DNA of 64,000 nt from Centropus unirufus (taxonomy: Eukaryota > Chordata > Aves > Cuculiformes > Centropidae). Both the position numbers and the translations under genes were made by a program. Below are positions 51,191 through 63,735 of the stretch, piece after piece; the stretch's first letter is position 1, and every line of letters starts with the position of its first letter. A model generated the notes under the pieces. It was given only the letters and a program-made list of their open reading frames with translations, was not told the DNA's origin and made no database searches. The DNA lies in NCBI GenBank assembly GCA_013397695.1, contig VYZI01000086.1:2468405-2532404 (forward strand). The letters are read 5' to 3'.

Positions 51191-51275
51191 AACTTATTAA
51201 GCACCATCTTGTGTCTATGGGTCTAATCTACCACACAATGTTCCACCTCGTTCATCTGAGACCAGATCAGATCAG
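51191..51275 (+). other. Weak exon candidate (plus strand)
   Basis: The acceptor is good (ctttccctccgccag|aac) and the donor moderate (gatcag|gtaaaa), with one of three frames open over 85 bases. It lies downstream of CpG island 3 in the plus direction. On its own this is a low-weight call. Confidence 0.15.
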
Positions 51276-54200
51276 GTAAAAGCATTTCTACTCTACCATA
51301 TTTTCTAGACCAGCTCCTTATTTCAGCTGTTACCCGAGTGGGCTTACAACTCTGTGAACGTGAGCTCTGCAGGTCATCACCATAACCGCTGCTTTCTCCA
51401 TTGTCCAGCCCGGATCCTGCTTCTGTCTATTGGCTAAACAAGTCTGAATGGTTGGTGCAGAGCTCTTTCTCTTTGTGTCAAGGTAGTTTTTATAAACTAC
51501 TTCTGGGAAAAATATGGGGTTTGCTCTCTACATGCAAAATCCCTTCAAAGAGTCAGTAAAGTTACTACAGCCTATGCTACAAAACCAGAATTCAGCATAA
51601 TAAAGCCAACAGCTGGATGAGGAAGAATAGCAGTGTGAGCTCTGATGTTCACAGATGAATGTGCACTATGAAAGACAAAGTTAGGATAGCACATGGTGGT
51701 TCCGAGTAGTAGTATAGAGTTAAAACACTTTCATAAGTACCTTTACCAAGAAAATATTTTCTTATAGAAAAGCCATTTTATTTATTGCCCATAGTAGCTG
51801 TAAAAAATGTCACATAAAACATTTAACATGCAAGAATATTATGCTGATGAGAAACTGGTGTTAAATATCCCTTATGAACTATGCATTGCAAAATGTACTT
51901 CAAGTAGCTGGAAAGTTATCCTAATTTTAGACACTCCTCTTTCTTCAATTTTCTACGTACCGAGAAAACCAATACAGTGAAATGAGGGTACTTTAATAAC
52001 ATGAACCTCTGTGAAAGCTCTGCAATGTTCCCAAATGGACATCAGAGACAAGAAAAATGGGCAGAGCTATGGCAGCCAAGAGTAAAAATGCAGTTCTAAC
52101 TAGAGCTATTAATTTAGTATTAACATCTGCTTAGAGACATTCGCTTGTCAGTATGCGCTGAATTTCCCCCCAGAGCAATGCAGAATTGTAGAAGAGATTA
52201 GGTTCCCTGTCATGGGATTCCGAAGAGCAAAGGAAATGAGCTAGCATTGGGAATGAATGGATCATGGTAGTACTGGGAGAAGTGTGACCAGACCTCTGCA
52301 AGGATAAGAAGATGTTATAGTCCTGCATAGTACCTTCAAGCGAATGACACTTGGAATGCTGTGTCTTTAACCAGGGCTAGAAAATCCAGAAGGAAGCAGC
52401 TGATCATCACACAGAGAACAAGTTCTTCCTTCAAGAATCATCTTTATCTGAAATGACTGGGAATGAATAACAGTTGCCTATAACAACAACCAATATCCTC
52501 ACATTACATCTTTCCTCCCAGGTTAAATTATCATCCTTCTATTAATAGGACCCTCAGAAGCCTTTTTCTTCTTCTTTGGAAAAGAGTATCTGAGAGTTAT
52601 GTTCAGCCATAAAATGTTAAAAAAACCTGGACAACATTTTAAGAGACTAGGCTTTAGCAAAATTGGCTGTTTCAAATAGATGTCATACAATCTTTCCAAA
52701 CTCATTGCTTCAGAGACACAATCTCTCCAATTATCAGTTCAGGAAAAAGAGAGAGATTTTCCTCCATATCAGTTTCTTCATTGCTGACTATTTCTGATCT
52801 CCTCACAATGAATGTGATCGTGCTAGCAACCATCCATCTCAAGCAAAGTAAGGCTAGAGTGTCAATTCCATGGAAACACAATTATTTATTAAAACACTTC
52901 TGTTTCACCTGCTGTCCTTTAAAAAGGTTTCCTTTGCAGTCAGTGTAACAGGCTTATCATCAGCGCAGCTTGTAAATTAAACACATTTAGCAGAATCAAT
53001 ATTATTTCTTAGAATTGTCTTTACCATGCGTCTGCTGAAGCCCCTACGATACTATTCTCCAGTAGATTTCACTCGATCTAAAGTAACTTTTTTTTTTTTT
53101 TTTTTGCACAGAAAATATTCAGGTTCTGCCAGAACCATCTGTAAGAAGCAGTTAAAAAGAAATGCAATTTACATATAGATTTCGACACAGGTTTTCAAAG
53201 AAATGTATTTTTCATTTAAAATAGAAGAGCTCAGTTCTGGCAAACTCAGAAATCATTAATTATTTTTTTTAAATCTACTTTGCAACTGCTAGTAGCTAAC
53301 TATGAATTTACAAATTAGATGGCCATGACCCCACAGGTCCCTTGGAACTTTATCAATTTTTTTCCACATCAACAGCTGAAGTCATATTTATCACTGCATT
53401 TATTAACCTGTTTCCTAATGCAATTATTTTCCTGGACCAGTCCTGGTTAGAGAAACCCTTGCTTATTAAAAGCAGTGGCAATAAAACTAGTGCATTTCTA
53501 AAAACTACTGTGCAAGTCAGTATAATTTCTTTATTGGTTATCCCAATAGCTGCCACGCTAATGACTAACTGTAATTCTCTGCAAACTTATTTTTCTACCT
53601 GGTTACACTTCTTTAGCAACTCTTTAGCCAGATGGAAGGGAGATTTCAGTTCCCCTCTTTCCGCTCTTTTCAGTCATTATAGCTTGTAACACTGCAATTA
53701 ATGGACTGAATATCTCCAATAGCTTGGATCTTTTTATAAGCCTTTAGAATATTTTCTTAATATTTATTTCTAATGGCTATGTCTCTATACATTTATTAAC
53801 TGGGTATTTTATAATAGCAATGAATGGGGTAATCACACAGTTAACTGCCTAAGGAAGAATTGTAGAACATCTTCTACACTGGAAAGCACTAGAAAAATCC
53901 CAATTTTCACATAAGCAAGTACCAAACTTAATTATGGGTCAGTTTGATATACATAAAACTCCAACTCTTACTGTGATAATACTCTGAACCTGCAGGTTGT
54001 GAGTTAACTTCAGTGCGGTAATATCACTTGCTGTATGAGTACCAAACACCACCATTCAATAGACATCTTCCAAGACAGGAGTATCTGAGGCCCCCAAATG
54101 ACAAGAATAAATATCAAACACTGAACCAAGACAATCTAAAAGAATTAACATCTGGGGTGTTAGATTTTATCGTTTATCAAATGATAAAATACAGCCTCCT

Positions 54201-56046
54201 CACGGGCAATTGTTTTGGTTAGGGGGAACATTTTTTCAAATATATGGGGGTTTGCAAAAAAAAAAAGTCACTGATGCAGAGTTTTATAGTTTCATACTGA
54301 ATAATTTGCCACTGTTTGAGGCAGCACACTCGGTATCTGAGTTGGTTTTTTCCTCTCTGTCGTTCAACATCATTTGCTGGTTTTTAGATTTTAATTTAGC
54401 CCATTTAAGTAGGAAGCATCAGCCACAAAGTTCAGACTGTGACTTGGGCCATAACTTCCCCAAGGCCTGCTGAATGTTTGTGTCACTGCTTTTGGTTTAT
54501 GATCCTCTTCAGACCTCTTCTTTCTTATTTGCAGTCAAAATGGGGCAAAGAGGGAGGTGGTATCTCCTATTTTGCTACTGATCAGGTCAAGCTGGGATTA
54601 CATTTCATTTCTTTGCTTACTTGTGAGGGCTGTATCCATGATGAAAATCAGCATAGCGATGGAAACACACGTACTAATGCCACCTAAACAGAAGTTGGGC
54701 TTCACATTTAAGAGTAGCCCTTTCTTAATAACGGATTTTTTTTCTTCTTCATGATGAAGGGTTATATCTTTAATATGTTATTATAGAGGGTATTCCTCAT
54801 GTGAAGTGGGTCATTTCAACACTAGATCCAATACAGGGCTGAAATTATTTTACCACCTACATTTAATCATGGACTCATATGCCCCAATTACTTCACAGGT
54901 GCACAAAACATCAAAATGAATAAAATTCCCAACATGTGGTTCAACATCCTTTTCCAACATTTCCACATGCTGAGTTTTCATTTGTTATTAGCAATGACTG
55001 ATTTTTAAACAAGCTGCAGTAGGAGATGGAACATTTTATTGCCAATTATAAGATGAATGAATGACTCCTGAATAGGTTAGTGAAGTTACAAGGCACTGGC
55101 TGGTAAATACTTTATCAAATAAGAAAAATCAGTCCACAAAAATACCCCCCACCCAAAAAAAAAAAAAACCAGGGTGAGCAACAACTTCCAATTGCTCTTA
55201 GAAATTGCAAGCCGTAAAAGTAAAGTCTTCAGGCTCTGTTTCTCTCCTGAGATTAATTTTCATAAAGGTTAAATCGATACCATCAAGGACAAAAAATGAA
55301 AGCTGGACAAAGAATGCCATCACTATTTCTGTTCCTTAGAGTTGCTATGGATCATATATTTATTGTTTCAACCATTATAGGAAAAGTAAGATTGTGAGTG
55401 GCACAGGAACGTCTAGTTATCTGTTCTGTTCCCTTGACCCAGTGGAATGCCATTCCTCAATGGCCCTGAGATATTACGGCAATGAACTTTATTACTAAGG
55501 ACTAATAATGCACAAAGAAGACCTGTCAAGCTATATACATAGGAACATAAAATCATATGTCAGAACAGAGAATCACAACGGCTGTTTTTTTATTTTAAAT
55601 AAAACAGGATAGCTTAGGATCTTGGAGGGGTCTTGGTATGTTCTGCTCCTGGGCAATGTGCAAAAGTGAGATATCAGCAATGAACAGGGGTGAGCAGTGT
55701 TGGGGCAGGGAAGATTAGATTCCTGCCTTCGCAGAACCTCCAGAAGAAATGAGGAGACACAGTTACTGGCAGCTCCATCATAGCCATAGGGGTGCTGGTG
55801 ACTGCAGAAGCGGAGAGTTCGCCTCACTCCCTGTGTATGATTGTACCAGAGCTCTCAATCATTACTGTGAACTTTCAGGGAATTACTATTTTGCTTCTAA
55901 AGTGGTTTGATTTTTTTCCTTATTTTTTTTCCATTTTTTAAATTATTTATAAGGAAAACCAAGGGAAATAGTATTATCGCCTTAATATCTTCTTCCTATA
56001 GTTTCTTTTTAAAAATTACTTAGACAGGAGGGAAGAATGTTTTGAG
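51276..56046. other. Non-genic stretch
   Basis: AT-rich. A 115-codon plus ORF at 53342-53689 is hydrophobic and unrecognised, with an opposing ORF in the same span. A 19-base T run lies at 53087-53105. No gene was recognised. Confidence 0.4.
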
Positions 56047-56078
56047 GTATATATGTGTGTGTGTATATATATATATAC
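56047..56078. repeat. TG/TA microsatellite
   Basis: The run tatatatgtgtgtgtgtata continues into tatatatata. Short, imperfect simple repeat. Confidence 0.9.
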
Positions 56079-58690
56079 TTAATACATAAGAAGATTATAA
56101 AAAGTACTAACAAATTCAGCACAGGGAATTTTCAGGGAAATTAATGACTAGCTGAGGTTAATGGCCCTCAGCTTCACATTGGTCCATCAACTCTCCCAGT
56201 CAGTCATTAATTCCCAGGAAATGCCTTGTGCCTTGATTGTTATTGCTTTAATACATTAAATTCAAGTTAAAGACTTGATTTAATGTTTAGCCACTATAAA
56301 GTAAAACACAATGAAGTGTACCCACTGCACATATTCAATGTCAAATGTATTTTTGTTTACCTTATTTTCTATAGGTATTTAAACAGAGGAATTGAATACT
56401 CATTTACCAATTAACTTTGGTTTTACTGCTCATAATGGTACACAAAAAATCCTCCATACATCTTTTTTGTTTACTTAATATGTCATTAAAGATAACTTAT
56501 CCGAGTTCAAATATGACTGAATGTACAAAAGACTATATTCAATAAGATGAAGAAATTAAAAATTGATCAGAACTAGTTTTGTTGTAACTAAATAGCATCG
56601 TACTACTTTTATTATCACAGAAAAAAAGAACTTATGATTATTTACAAGCCCCAGCAGAAAGTGAAAAATCAATGTCTATTTTGGCCCCAAACCAATTGAA
56701 AGATGGAAATCTGATGATGCCAGTTGTCCTTGTGAAATTTCCACCATCCTGACCTCCCTCACAGAGAAAAATGCTTTCAACAGAATTTTTTCCTGCCATG
56801 TTCTGATAAACCTGAGTCAGATTTGAAAAAAAAAAAAATCTACCCAGATTTAGAATGAGTTCAGATCTATGAACATGGTTTCATCCTTCTACTGTTCTGT
56901 ACGGGTCAAAAATTAAGAAAAAAAATAGGCAAGTTCAAACCAGAGTTTGAAATATTTAGTATGTAGTTTTACTATCTCCAGCAATGTTGAAAATGTCATC
57001 TTTTTTTTTTCCTTGAGATATTTTACATATTACTTGATTACTTTTTTGGATATGCTTGCTCACATTTTTAAACACAGCCAGTTTATTTTCCTTCAAGATA
57101 CAAAAAAATCCAAACAGATAAGGACAAGCCTTACTTTCTTCAACACTTCACTCAAACTGTTCGTGCTTGTATTTCACTCAATTGCCAAACAATGAGCTCT
57201 TTCCACCAAGAAAAATAGTTGCCCATGGGCTGAAAAATGTGTTTCTGAAACATACTTTAATATTTCATAGACAAACCTACTTTTTGGTTCCACTTCATTA
57301 AAGCCAAGAGAGTTATGACAGGGATAAATCTGACTTACTGTATTGCCACTGTATATTAAAGTGAGGTTTGATTTGATGTGTACATAAAAACACATCAGAA
57401 TCACTACGAGATTTCTGTATTAAGCTTTCAGGGGTCTGGCAAATGTCACACAGCTATTCTCACGCATCGTTCAAGACCGTATACACTCAAAAGTCCTTGG
57501 GATGTGAGGTGATGCTAAGAAGTCAGCGCAAAACTTCAGACAAAAGCTGTTTGTAAAGGCATTCAGACAACTTAGTCTGTATTTTGACTGATGCAGTCTG
57601 GATGACTGACTTTGTATAAGTCACCTAAACTATCTCTGCACCAATTTTGCTAGACTACAAAATCAGAAAAATACTTGTAAGATAAAGAGAAGGGTAAAAC
57701 AAAAATGATGCACCACTCTGGCAGTCCTGCTAATGCAGCTCTCATAGTGTAATTCTGTGCTAGAAAAGATTCCTCATTCTCTAATCAGGGGCTGCAACAA
57801 GCTGTGCACTGGGGTGGTGACGATATCGGAATCACAGTGCAGAGACATCCATGCTGTTCATCTGTAGCTGGCTTGGAGGCTAGCTAGAAACCAAGTGGTT
57901 TGTGCAGAGCTGCTGACCGAGCTACTCCTGAGCTTCAACCAGAATAGGCGATCGAGTTTACTCACCACACAGAACAGGTGGCTGCAGTGGTTATGTGGCA
58001 AAATGTCCCAAATGGCCCAGTCTTGTGTTGTTAAAATGTACATAAGATGTAGTCAGCTTACATTCATCCCATCTCTGTGGGAGGGGAACTGGGAAAAAAA
58101 ATGCCATAGAGAAAAAGAAGAGGATAAGTGGCAAGCACGCTGATTGAGGATGATTTGCAGCCACACTGAGCCCTCCTGCACGGGTTTGCCTGTAGGCTTG
58201 GGCAATTTTCAGTGTATTAATCCTCCATCTGGCTTTTGTATATATGGTACCTTCATAGCCATGAAGAACAGCACTTGAACTGTGGTAGCTTCAGATGTGA
58301 TGCATAAATGTGAGTCACCTTATAAAAATCAGCATTTTTGCATCTGCTTTCCTGACTGAATGAGAGAGGCACAGAAAAAAAAGTTTCTCATGAGAGCGGG
58401 GAACACATTGATGGCAGGGAGATGTGGGTCTCATTTGAAGAAATGCAACCAGCCATCTTGGCTCACAGCACCTGATTTTTTTTATTGGTTTGCAGCGGGA
58501 AAAAGTGGGACTGTACTGGGACTAAACCAACATTTCCATCCAATTTCAGATTCTGTCTTTTGTGGTGATGGAAGCAACTTTCCAGGCATTAGCTGAACAG
58601 AAGGCTGCCATGGGGAATTATGTCCAGAAAGCCTGAAGCGAGGGCTCTCTGCATGGTTGTAAGCTGATCCCATTCATCTCAGTAGGATGT
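56079..58690. other. Non-genic stretch
   Basis: Opposing ORFs at 57858-58143 and 58360-58673 cancel. A minus-strand donor-like site (tgtg|gtgagt) near 57966 lacks a clear acceptor. The 56220-56330 segment (words such as ttgattgttattgctttaat) has the look of a conserved noncoding element. Confidence 0.4.
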
Positions 58691-59110
58691 TCAGGCTGAA
58701 GGCTAATGATGGTAATTGAAATGTCGAGATCAGCTATTTAATTGCACAGCAAACAAATATAATTTATCTCCATAGCTTTTTTCCATTTATAAAAACAAAG
58801 TGTTTCTTCTACTGTGGTAGGTAGATGCAGTGCCAACCACTTGCTAGAATTGCTACAGATCTTCACCTCAAAACAGTGCCTGAATCAAGGTATTGCTTAG
58901 TTTGTATTTAAAAAATCCTCAATTTTCCTGTAGGTACTATTGCAACATTAACATTTCATAGCTGTTAAATTTGCTTGCTATCCTCCCAGCCAGCTGCAAA
59001 AGCATTCACGTTTGATATTTTTCAACAGTTGGTTATTATTTATTAAAATGTTATGTAAGAAATTTTAATAATTTATCCCATAATAATTTTATTTATAGTA
59101 ATTTCTACAA
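58691..59110. other. Possible conserved noncoding element cluster
   Basis: Dense AT-rich regulatory-type words (ggtaattgaaatg, tatttaattgcacagcaaac, gttattatttattaaaatg, aattttaataatttatccc) without repeat character. These resemble homeodomain/POU-type enhancer sequence. Conservation could not be checked. Confidence 0.2.
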
Positions 59111-60264
59111 TATATTGACGTTTTCCTTAGTACAAATAATGGCATCAAATGAGAAATAGAAAAACAGGAAGCAATCAGAGGTAGGTTGCACTCAATCTAA
59201 CAAAAGCAAATAACAATAATAAGCAAGAAACACAGCTAACCTCTGAAGGCACTGGGTTACATAGGGAGCAATGAAAAAAAGCCTTACGTGAGAGCCTGTC
59301 TCCTAATTCTCTAGTTTCTCTTAACATCAGCCACGGCTAACATCTCGCAGTGTTTTGTAAACAGTACAACTGTGTCTAATTAAAGTTTAGTCCTGGCCGA
59401 ACTAAAATGGGGAGATTATGCTTCAGGAGCCACCGAGCACCATGGCCATCTGATCTTCCCACTCTGGGAGGGCAAACCCTGCGCCAGAAGGGTGAAATAA
59501 TGACAGGTCTCAGCAGTGCGCTGAAGGGCCATGTGCCAGCAACATAACGCGGGCCTTGCCCCAGGGTCCATTTCAGCTGAAGGAAGTCCATGCTTTTCAG
59601 GAGATGCCTGTTGTAAGCACAGCTCTGAGGTGCTGCAGCTTACTTCCCATTTTGAAGCCAGGCTGCTGGGATGCCTCCAGGAATCTTCCCTTCAGCATCT
59701 CACCCGAGAGAGCAGCCTTGTGTCCCACTGGCCCTGGTAACTTGTGGTAGCTGATGAGTTACAGGTAGGACTGGCTCTCCTTCTTCCTTTTAGCTCAGGA
59801 AGGAGATTGTTGCCACGTGAGTCGTGTTTGCAACCATTTTATTAATACAATTTAAAAACAACTACCGCCACCCAACACCCGCCCCCACAGAAACACACTC
59901 TCAGACACCTTTCACACCATCCCTCTCATTTCATCCATTCCAAGGTTTTCCAAACAATCAAAAGCTGGTAACTCTGCTGGCCCAGTCATATTTTCGTCTT
60001 GTCAACTATTATTTATTTAGTAGACTTAGATCTCATCTTTTTTTTTTTTTCTTCCAAATGAAACTATTCTGAATACAATCTGGAATTGCAAATAACTTAC
60101 TGTGACGCTATAGCAAACAGTTTAAAAGAGCATTCTGACAGTAAAATTATTTTTAGCCAATTACATTCTCTATCTCTCTCTCTCTCTTATCATCGTCGCT
60201 GCTTTTTAACCAAGCTGCTTGTTAACATTTTAGAAGCTGCTCACACACGCCTTGATGTGGTTTA
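59111..60264. other. Non-genic stretch
   Basis: The 59.37-59.76 kb part is less AT-rich, contains a few CpGs and has opposing ORFs of 64-71 codons. A plus-strand donor-like site (gttacag|gtagga) occurs at 59765. A short (TC)n run is at 60173-60187. No gene was recognised. Confidence 0.4.
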
Positions 60265-60816
60265 ATGTGCTCTTTGCCTTCTAAGGACTCTACCTTCAAT
60301 TTTTGTTTGCATACGTTTCTCTTTAGGCAAGGTCATGCAGCAGCAGGGTACTGTACATCTTGCCCAGCAGCCTCATGCACACTTTTATACAGTTTTGAAT
60401 GGGCTTTTCAGTTGGTGTCCTGCAGCCCATTACTAGTGCCCCCCTTTTTTAATATTAACAATCAACCAGCATCTAGGGAAGGACTTTCTGAGGGTGCCAG
60501 CAGAGATTGGCTGGAATCTACTTTGACAGTTTGTCTTCTCAGATCCATTACATGGAAAAAAATTATAATGTGTGCTCTTTCTAGGGGTATGATACTCTTT
60601 TATTTTATTTGTCCTCCTAAGTTGCTTCTCTTCACTACAGCTCTGCTTGAAACTTCCTCATACGATTCCGCACTTTGCAAAAATCCAAGGCAAAGCTTAG
60701 TACACAGTGCCTTTGCAAGGGGAGTCCCCTTCCCTGGTAATTCAGATCCATCCACAAACTTTTTTCATACGTCATATTTACACAAAGGCAGCCTTCAAGC
60801 TCCCAACTCCAATTGA
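60265..60816 (+). other. Longest gap-free ORF outside islands (183 codons), unassigned
   Basis: An ATG-to-stop ORF of 183 codons, rich in Ser, Leu, Phe, Cys and Pro. That composition is what a pyrimidine-rich strand gives by chance, because stop codons are purine-rich. No domain, signal peptide or repeat was recognised, and no promoter, splice or poly-A context was seen. Most likely a chance ORF; an old retroelement antisense is an alternative. Confidence 0.15.
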
Positions 60817-63069
60817 TCTTCCATGTTGTCCCTTCATGCAGTCTCGCTCCTCTTCCTTCAAATCCTCCCCAGACTCACTTCCATTCTGTATTGTAGATGC
60901 AGTCCCTCGACATAATGGACTCTCTCACTGTAGAAATTCTTGTTGAATCGTCAGTTCTGTTTAAAATGTCAGGATTAACTGTTACCCAGCTGGTCATCTG
61001 AGCAGGAAGAGCTACCTAATGGGCTCCTTTGCTGCTGCCTGTTGCGTGGGAGACGTGAGAGATTTCTGCAGGGCAGCCGAGCAGCAATATGACTTAGTAG
61101 GTTGACAATGAAAAACTCTGGTTGCTTCCTTTCCTGATTAAATGACACCTCTGCCCTACAAATATATAAATGAGAAATAGGAATTAGAGGCTAATTATAA
61201 TTTTCTATTAATATGTCAAGCCCACATTTTGTACAGTAAAAAAAAAAAAAAGTTAGTCCTTTAATGCTAGAAATAATTTGTTGACCAAAAATGTGACTGA
61301 GAGTTTCCAGCTTCAGGACCTGTGCTTTTTCAAAACAAATATTCCAGTTTCACAATACTTGCAACACAGCCTGATCAATGCTAGCATGCAACTTCATGTG
61401 TGAATCACTGGTGCTGAAATATCTCTCACTGGAATTTTTCATCCAGTTCTATTCAGAGTCCATAAAATGCATAGAGAACCAGAATTTTGAAAACAAACTA
61501 TTTTCTTTTTTATTTTGGATGTCACAGATTGGTGCTTTGGAACCATACTTGGTCTTTGAAGGACATACTAGCTTGAAATGGATTGACTAATGCTGTTGAA
61601 GGTATTATGAGCTGCTGGCATGAATAATTACTACATATCATATAAATTTTCACCTGCTGCCAGCCTTACTATAGCATTTCCTCTCCTACAAAATGGATCA
61701 TGCTTTTGAGACATTTGTCTCAACTAGTTTGCTTGCGAGTTTAAACATTTTGCCCCAGCTTAGGGTAATTATGTATCATTTAAAAATAAATTTGCAGAAA
61801 ATAATTCCTTTAAAGGTGTTTTCTAGGATTTTAAATAATTAGCCATAGATAATATTTAGCTTGCTAGTATCTGCAGACGATATCAATTTGTCATTTGTTG
61901 ATCATGGTTCAAAACACAGGTAAAATCCCAAGAAATTACCATTCAACATTGAGACTCTCAAATTGTGTTATTACAGTGAGCTGGAGGGGAGTCCTGGCAT
62001 TTGTCTGCCTGAATTTATTCCTGGGAAAACTATCAACTGGAAATCATAGGTGGGAGATCAAGAAGATGTTGTTGGTTATGTTTGGTAACACAAGCACATA
62101 GCATAGGGATTGTCTTAATATAAGTGGGGGAGAATATTAAAGGCAAGAAGTCTCCTGTACTTCCCAGAGAAAACATTATTTATGATCCACTGGGAAGAGC
62201 TACAGTATATTCCACTGAATAAACTGTCCTGTAAGAAATGATGGGCTTGGACACAAATGCAGATCCAATCTCCCTGTTATGTAGCGCCAGGACAGCTTTT
62301 GCTGATACATTGTCTCTATCTAGGAAAATACATATTAGACTAAAAGAATAAACTAAAAGCTGAAATGGAAATTTGTACAGTCCATTATTATTACTAAAAT
62401 GGAAATATTATTTCTCTATCTCTCTGCATGTCTAAATAGGTTTCTGTTCTAACTGCCCTGAAAAATTAAACTGATAGAATATCTATTTTCATGTACATAT
62501 TAATGTAATGGTAATTCCATTTCATCTTCCCCTATTTGTAAGATTTGACAGACTGGATACAAACAGTAACTTATAAGTAAGTACTCCTTTTCATTCAACT
62601 ATGATGCTGAGGGTACAGCACTTTCCACCATTGTATGCAGTGCTGGACATGCACAGGGTGTCCTGCATTTTAGGACACCAAAGTGTTTGTCTTCTAAAAG
62701 ACGTTTTCCAAACCTTTGTTCCTTTTAAAACTTTTTGCTTTCAAAAATGTAGCTTTCCAGGTTTACTCTTGGATGTCTTTAGTTTTTTTTTGTTTTGTTC
62801 TAGTTTGTTTTTCTTTGTTTGGTTTGGTTTTAATGAGATTAGAAGGTGTCCAATACTTTCTCTCAGTCTCAGACGTGGGAAAGCTCTACTAAGTCTTGTA
62901 AACAAGCTACATATAAATTACCACTGATCCTAATTTCCTACCTGGAACACCAGGTATTCAGTGAAATAGCCACTTATTTTTGTTCCATCATTTCCTTTCT
63001 AGTCTTCCTGTTATTTTTTTGTATCAAGAGCAGGTCCCTAATACCAAAAAATATAAAATGCCTGCAATT
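60817..63069. other. Non-genic stretch, possible enhancer at 61.6-61.86 kb
   Basis: The 61600-61860 segment has homeodomain- and MEF2-like words (gaataattactac, ggtaattatgtatca, ttaaaaataaattt) and resembles a conserved noncoding element. The 62829-63069 part would be the 3'UTR of the minus-strand exon at 63 kb. The remainder is featureless. Confidence 0.3.
62829..62834 (-). terminator. Possible poly-A signal (ATTAAA), minus strand
   Basis: The minus strand reads attaaa 235 bases after the stop codon of the 63 kb exon candidate. An A-rich, not GT-rich, tract follows (aaccaaaccaaacaaagaaa), which is not the usual downstream element. Confidence 0.25.
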
Positions 63070-63352
63070 CTATGCCTGTGTATTAATTCTAGTTCCTAGC
63101 TTCTCTTCTTGAGAAAGAAGATTAAATTCTGTCTTCATTGCATCCAGTTGCAAAGCATCTGCAAACCTGAATAATGTCAGAATTTCACCCAGAAATTTTA
63201 CTCCACACTGTCTGTGAAGCTCCTGCACTAGGATGTATAGAATGTCCCCAGCTGAATTTCTGACTGTCGTGCTGGCAGAACTCTGTTCAATCCTGGATGG
63301 AGGATTCCCAGAGTAAGAAGGGCCAGGCATGCCCTTAAATAATCTGAGTCTT
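63070..63352 (-). CDS. Candidate terminal coding exon, unidentified protein
   Basis: On the minus strand a fair acceptor (ttacatccatttattgtgtag|a) precedes 94 open codons ending at TAG 63072-63070. The peptide is balanced and protein-like: SGNPPSRIEQSSAST, then an amphipathic stretch containing DILYILVQELHRQCGVKFLG and EILTLFRFADALQLD, then a charged tail. I do not recognise the family. No good donor lies within the open part (attcag|gtttgc is weak), so it is best read as a last exon with upstream exons beyond the right edge. It could also be a retroposed fragment or an exceptional chance ORF. An ATTAAA follows 235 bases downstream. Confidence 0.4.
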
Positions 63353-63665
63353 CTACACAATAAATGGATGTAACTCAGGGAGGTTGCTACAACAATAACT
63401 CTTACAATCTCCCTCTTCTAGCTTTTTCTAATAACGAGCAAAACCTCAGTTTTCTTTTATTAAAAATATCAGTTCTATCTACTTTCCCAAGTATAAAAAT
63501 AAGGTACAAATACTTGCATATTCCCCAGAATTTAATCTGCTATATCATACGCTTAGGTCTTTTGCTGCTCTTTCAGGGAAAAAATTGAGATGGATTTGTG
63601 GGGTTTTTTTTTCACTACAGGAAAATGAAATTAAAATATACCTGTATTGAATAATGCAACACTGT

Positions 63666-63735
63666 TATGAATATGTGTCTATTTGTGTGTATATACATGT
63701 TTGTATAAATATCTGTGTGTCTATATATAAATACA
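63666..63735. repeat. TG/TA-rich low-complexity tract
   Basis: Imperfect alternation of tgtgt, tatata and related words (for example atttgtgtgtatatacatg). A degenerate simple repeat. Confidence 0.7.

Noticed and set aside
53342..53689. 115-codon hydrophobic plus ORF that might be a membrane protein
   Set aside because: AT/pyrimidine-rich sequence yields Phe/Leu/Ile runs by chance. No start context, splice signal or homology was recognised.
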